From contig CAAEKP010000138.1 in NCBI GenBank assembly GCA_900756555.1, positions 1 through 25,574 on the forward strand: a stretch of 25,574 nt of DNA, given 5' to 3'. The notes below the pieces were generated by a model. It was not told the DNA's origin and made no database searches. It worked only from the letters and a program-made list of their open reading frames with translations. Every line of letters begins with the position of its first letter. Position 1 is the first letter of the stretch. Positions 22,612-25,574 of this stretch are shown here, piece by piece. Source of the DNA: Peptococcaceae bacterium (GTDB lineage Bacteria; Bacillota; Peptococcia; Peptococcales; Peptococcaceae). The translations under genes and the position numbers were made by a program.

Positions 22612-23532
22612 TTAGTCCTTTCTGGCCAGTTCCAGCATTTTTTGCAGTGGAGACATAGCATTGTGTGCCAGTGTGCTGTCCAATTCTACGGTATGGTCAA
22701 AATTACGCAGCACAGAAGCTACTTTTTCCAGAGTGATTTTGCGCATATCCGGGCAAATCTGTTCTGGCAATACGGAGAAACACTGTTTGTCCGGGCAGTT
22801 CTGGCGAATCTGATACAGCACGCCTAATTCGGTGGCAATGATAAACTGCTGCTCTGGGCTGTCGGTGACATAACGGATAATGCCGGAGGTGCTGCCGATG
22901 TAGTCGGCCTGTTCCAGCACATCTGGTGTGCATTCTGGATGAGCCAGCACCACTGCTTTTGGGTGTTCCGCTTTGGCTTTTGCCACCAGCTCACCAGTCA
23001 TCTGTACATGGACAGGGCAGTAACCGTCGTTAAAGATGAAGTTTTTCTCTGGCACCTGTTTGGCCACAAAGCGCCCCAAGTTTTCATCCGGGATGAAGAA
23101 AATGTTTTTCTGTGGCAGATTGCGCACAATTTTCATCGCGTTGGAAGATGTTACGCACACATCGGCATATTGTTTGATTTCGGCTGTGGAATTGATATAG
23201 CAGACTACAGCCAAATCATCGTACTGGCTGCGTATCTGCTGAATTTTTTCAGCCGTTACCATGTGTGCCATTGGACAATCAGAGGTTGGGTCTGGCATCA
23301 GCACAGTTTTTTCCGGGTTGAGGATTTTAGCGCTCTCACCCATAAAGGACACGCCGCAGAACACAATCACGCTCTGAGGAATCGCAGTGGCAATTTCGCT
23401 GAGATAGTAAGAGTCGCCAATATAATCAGCGATGGCCTGCACATCATCTTCCAGATAATAATGCGCCAGAATTACGGCATCTTTTTCTTGCTTGAGCTGT
23501 TGAATTTCTTCTATCAATTGATTTTTTGTCAT
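22612..23532 (-). CDS. nadA: Quinolinate synthase
   Basis: [4Fe-4S] enzyme that condenses iminoaspartate with dihydroxyacetone phosphate to quinolinate. The 306-residue protein is the compact form found in thermophiles and Firmicutes. The three cluster ligands by position are Cys85 (TSDCPMAHM), Cys171 (DGYCPVHV) and Cys259 (EQICPDMRK). Other conserved blocks include AHYYLEDDVQAIADYIGDS, FCGVSFMGESAKIL and AHPECTPDV. GAAGG lies about 9 nt before the ATG at 23532. It is the first gene of the nad operon, driven by the promoter at 23600-23628. It needs an anaerobic or iron-sulfur-competent cell, which fits the other oxygen-sensitive enzymes in the window. Confidence 0.97.
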   Translation of the reverse strand: MTKNQLIEEIQQLKQEKDAVILAHYYLEDDVQAIADYIGDSYYLSEIATAIPQSVIVFCGVSFMGESAKILNPEKTVLMPDPTSDCPMAHMVTAEKIQQIRSQYDDLAVVCYINSTAEIKQYADVCVTSSNAMKIVRNLPQKNIFFIPDENLGRFVAKQVPEKNFIFNDGYCPVHVQMTGELVAKAKAEHPKAVVLAHPECTPDVLEQADYIGSTSGIIRYVTDSPEQQFIIATELGVLYQIRQNCPDKQCFSVLPEQICPDMRKITLEKVASVLRNFDHTVELDSTLAHNAMSPLQKMLELARKD

Positions 23533-23599
23533 AACAGAATACCTTCTTTATTTTAAATATTTTGCAAAAATTTTTTACATAGATATTACAATAGTCCAT

Positions 23600-23632
23600 A
23601 GTATAACACTTGCTGTAACATCTGACAAGATG
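23600..23632 (-). promoter_or_regulatory. nad operon promoter with overlapping candidate NiaR operator
   Basis: On the - strand TTGTCA (complement of 23623-23628) and TATACT (complement of 23600-23605) are exactly 17 bp apart, both 5/6 matches to sigma-A consensus. The dyad CATCT-GACA-AGATG (23619-23632) covers the -35, a good place for a repressor. Since niaR is in the same operon, NiaR is the natural candidate. The leader to nadA is about 60 nt. Confidence 0.65.
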
Positions 23633-23932
23633 GGTGTAAACTTTTCCTGTAAAGTTTTATTGAAATACTAGGAAATCGATGGGGAAATTGCAGAATTTTT
23701 CACGAAATTATTACACAGAGGGGGAGGGAATGTGGTAAAATACATAGGGGTATATAAATTCTCAGTAAACGCTTAAACAAGAGAAATTTTAAGCAGTTTT
23801 TCTAACGTAAGCGGCGGGTTGTGGTCAACTCGCCCTACGGAATCGTAAAATGCAACAGGCGCAGTGTCGAACGATAAATAATCCCCCTATGAGGGAATAA
23901 GATAAACAATAGGAAAGGACTGGTGTGTTGTT
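23633..23932 (+). promoter_or_regulatory. Structured leader and promoter region upstream of the LysR gene
   Basis: No protein gene is evident. A possible promoter is TTACAC (23711-23716) with the extended -10 TGGTAAAAT (23733-23741), though the spacing is 19 bp. Downstream lie three hairpins. The first is GCTTAAA/TTTAAGC (23771-23777, 23788-23794). The second is CGTA plus GGCGGGTTG with loop TGGT pairing to CAACTCGCC and TACG (23806-23839). The third is ATCGT/ACGAT enclosing TGC/GCA (23842-23875). A small TCCC/GGGA pair (23882-23896) precedes the ribosome-binding site. I do not recognise a known riboswitch class. Confidence 0.5.
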
Positions 23933-24883
23933 TTGAATATTTTGTATTTGAAGTATGCGGTGACGGTGGCGCGGTGTGGCTCAATCACGAGGGCAGCAGA
24001 GCAGTTATATATGAATCAGCCAAACCTGAGCAAGGCTATCAAGGAACTGGAAACGTCGTTGAATATCACTATCTTTCAGCGCACGTCTACCGGGGTCATT
24101 CCAACTACGCAGGGGCAGGAGTTTCTGGACTCGGCACGGCATATTTTGCAGCAGATTGCGGAGTTGGAGGATCGCTATAAATCAGACCAGAAACGTAAGA
24201 TTTCCTTCTCTGTTTCAGTGCCGCGCGCCAGCTACATCACCTATGCCTTTGCGGATTTTGCCAATAATCTGGGCGATGCCGGTGAGTTTGAGGTCAATTT
24301 CATGGAAACCAACTCCATGGAGGCCATTCAGAACATCAGCCGAAAGGGTTATTCTTTAGGCATTATCCGTTATCAGTCGGAGTATGAACCATATTTCCAG
24401 AAGATGCTACAGGAAAAACGGTTGCAAGCGCAGCTGTTATGGGAGTTTGAATATCAGGCACTAATGTCTGTGCGCAATCCACTGGCGCAGCAGCAGCGGA
24501 TTCATCTGGAAGATTTGGTATCACTGACAGAACTGATTCACGGTGACTGGGATGTGCCGTTCATTCCTGCGGATGAGCAGGAGCAGATGCTGACGGTGCC
24601 AAACCAGAAGAAAAAAATCTATGTGTATGAGCGGGGCAGCCAGTTTGATTTGCTGCAAAGCATTCCAGACAGCTTTATGTGGGTATCGCCAATTCCGGCG
24701 CAATTATTGGAGCGTTATCAGCTGGTGCAGCTGGGTTGCAGTGAGATGGTGAAACCGTTCCGGGATGTGATTATCAGCCCGCAGGGATATCGGTACAGTT
24801 CGGTAGAAAAAGGGTTTATTGAGCAGGTAATGGCGGTGCGTGACACGCTGAAACAGAAATATGGCGAGCTGCCCTGGCACTAG
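23933..24883 (+). CDS. LysR-family transcriptional regulator
   Basis: 316 residues beginning at TTG (23933), with AAAGGA (23914-23919) 13 nt upstream. The N-terminal winged helix (about 2-62) has the LysR signature: YAVTVARCGSITRAAEQLYMNQPNLSKAIKELE, given here in outline (residues 8-40), then FQRTSTGVIPTTQGQEFL. The rest (about 90-310) is a substrate-binding-like effector domain without an assignable ligand. It is not divergent from an adjacent target gene in the classical close arrangement: the nad operon promoter is about 330 nt away. Downstream is the [2Fe-2S]/hydrogenase locus, which has its own upstream region. Its target therefore cannot be named. The long structured leader is unusual for this family. 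Confidence 0.92.
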   Translation: MNILYLKYAVTVARCGSITRAAEQLYMNQPNLSKAIKELETSLNITIFQRTSTGVIPTTQGQEFLDSARHILQQIAELEDRYKSDQKRKISFSVSVPRASYITYAFADFANNLGDAGEFEVNFMETNSMEAIQNISRKGYSLGIIRYQSEYEPYFQKMLQEKRLQAQLLWEFEYQALMSVRNPLAQQQRIHLEDLVSLTELIHGDWDVPFIPADEQEQMLTVPNQKKKIYVYERGSQFDLLQSIPDSFMWVSPIPAQLLERYQLVQLGCSEMVKPFRDVIISPQGYRYSSVEKGFIEQVMAVRDTLKQKYGELPWH

Positions 24884-24966
24884 GATTGTCGGCGTTTGTC
24901 GTAAGGTATTTTAATATGTAAAAAAATATATAGCAATATATCTTTTCTGTTATAAAAGTATGTAGT

Positions 24967-24999
24967 TTTTCATGATATTATATATTCTATCTATAATAT
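24967..24999 (+). promoter_or_regulatory. AT-rich promoter/dyad upstream of the [2Fe-2S] gene
   Basis: TATAAT (24992-24997) is a perfect -10; the -35 region (around 24967-24973, TTTTCAT) is weak. The 8-bp arms ATATTATA (24975-24982) and TATAATAT (24992-24999) form a perfect dyad that includes the -10. It may be a repressor site, but very AT-rich sequence makes chance dyads common. Confidence 0.4.
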
Positions 25000-25049
25000 A
25001 ATAAAGAAAGTTTTCACAAAAATAGAGATTTTTAAGGAGGATTTTAATA

Positions 25050-25298
25050 ATGGAAATCACCATTTGTATCGGTAGTTCCTGTCATTTGAAAGGTGCGAGA
25101 GACATCGTTTCCAAGCTGGAAGCAATTATTGCAGAAAAAGGGTTGGCAGATAAAATTCATCTGAAAGGCGCATTTTGCATGGGCAAATGCAGCATTGAAG
25201 GGGTAAGCATTAAACTGAACGATGAATTGTTCTACCTGAAACCAGAAAATACAGAACAGTTCTTCCAGGATGAAATTCTGCGGAGACTGGAAGCATGA
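25050..25298 (+). CDS. Thioredoxin-like [2Fe-2S] ferredoxin (NuoE-like) of a hydrogenase locus
   Basis: 82 residues with the four-cysteine pattern of NuoE-like [2Fe-2S] proteins: Cys6 and Cys11 in CIGSSCHLKG, Cys43 and Cys47 in GAFCMGKC. The fold is thioredoxin-like and the protein should carry electrons to or from the hydrogenase encoded next. AAGGAGG lies 11 nt before the ATG. Its TGA overlaps the ATG of the following gene (ATGA), a strong sign of coupling. In clostridia a short protein of this type commonly precedes a group C (sensory, HydS/HfsB-like) FeFe hydrogenase. Confidence 0.9.
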   Translation: MEITICIGSSCHLKGARDIVSKLEAIIAEKGLADKIHLKGAFCMGKCSIEGVSIKLNDELFYLKPENTEQFFQDEILRRLEA

Positions 25299-25574
25299 AG
25301 GTAATCGGATTTGAAGAAGCCCAGTGTAAAAACTGTTATAAGTGTGTGCGGGGCTGCGCTATCAAGGCCATTGAAGTAAAAAACGGCCAGGCGCAAATTC
25401 TGGATGATCAATGTATTCTCTGTGGTCGCTGTATGGAAATCTGCCCGCAGAGCGCCAAAAAATTCCTCAGTGATCTGGATAAAGTAAAACATTTTATTCA
25501 GAATCAGGAGCATGTTATTGCTTCTCTGGCACCATCTTATATGGTAGCTCTGGATCATACGCATCCGGGCCAGG
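25295..25574 (+). CDS. N-terminus of a ferredoxin-domain FeFe hydrogenase, probably sensory (HydS/HfsB-like); cut by window end
   Basis: Only the first 93 codons are present, open to the last base. Two [4Fe-4S] ferredoxin motifs are visible: CKNCYKCVRGCAIKAI (residues 11-26) and CILCGRCMEICPQSAK (about 40-55). The stretch DLDKVKHFIQ and ASLAPSY follow, where the H-cluster domain of group C FeFe hydrogenases begins. In known relatives this protein continues with the H-cluster domain and a PAS domain, and is followed by a SpoIIE-type phosphatase and a kinase. That part is outside the window, so the sensory assignment rests on family knowledge of this N-terminal pattern and on the preceding NuoE-like gene. 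Confidence 0.8.
   Translation, partial: MKVIGFEEAQCKNCYKCVRGCAIKAIEVKNGQAQILDDQCILCGRCMEICPQSAKKFLSDLDKVKHFIQNQEHVIASLAPSYMVALDHTHPGQ

Noticed and set aside
22939..23556. 205-codon + strand open frame inside nadA
   Set aside because: Antisense to nadA, whose cluster cysteines and operon context are unambiguous.

Overview
The window comes from a low-to-mid GC anaerobic Firmicute (Bacillota; Clostridia- or Negativicutes-like). The grounds are strong Shine-Dalgarno sites, sigma-A-type promoters, class III (anaerobic) ribonucleotide reductase, HemZ, NiaR, an SLH-anchored wall protein, GHKL/LytTR signalling and the start of an FeFe-hydrogenase locus. Genus cannot be fixed from this sequence alone. 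There are 21 protein genes, two of them cut by the window edges. I see no tRNA, rRNA, CRISPR array, insertion sequence or phage gene.

Left block (1-5318, + strand), housekeeping: the 3' part of a bifunctional rel (ppGpp synthetase/hydrolase), dtd, a glyoxalase-II-like metallo-beta-lactamase hydrolase, a HemZ-type radical SAM protein and signal peptidase I, closed by a clear terminator. Next (5340-8371) is nrdD-nrdG, with a candidate NrdR box lying on its predicted -10 element. A two-sided terminator region separates it from a convergent gene (8388-10061, - strand) for an SLH-anchored GH18-type protein.

Middle block (about 10.2-18.7 kb, + strand) is visibly more AT-rich than both flanks and looks like an accessory island. 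It encodes a LytTR response regulator, three membrane histidine-kinase-like proteins, and, after a strong terminator, two exported proteins: an M23 peptidase/FN3-like/stalk/RCC1-propeller protein and a small stalk-domain protein. The most interesting signal in the window is in the three kinases. The first keeps the phospho-acceptor His (HDxxNxL box) but has lost the N- and G-box residues needed for ATP. The two following tandem paralogues keep intact ATP-binding boxes but have Gln in place of the His. This reads as a split sensor kinase working in trans.

Right block: a DUF1848 radical-SAM-like protein (+), then the NAD biosynthesis operon nadA-nadB-nadC-niaR on the - strand. That operon has a good promoter whose -35 lies inside a dyad, a likely NiaR operator. 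Beyond it are a LysR regulator with an unusually structured leader, a thioredoxin-like [2Fe-2S] protein, and the N-terminus of a probable sensory (group C) FeFe hydrogenase cut by the window end.
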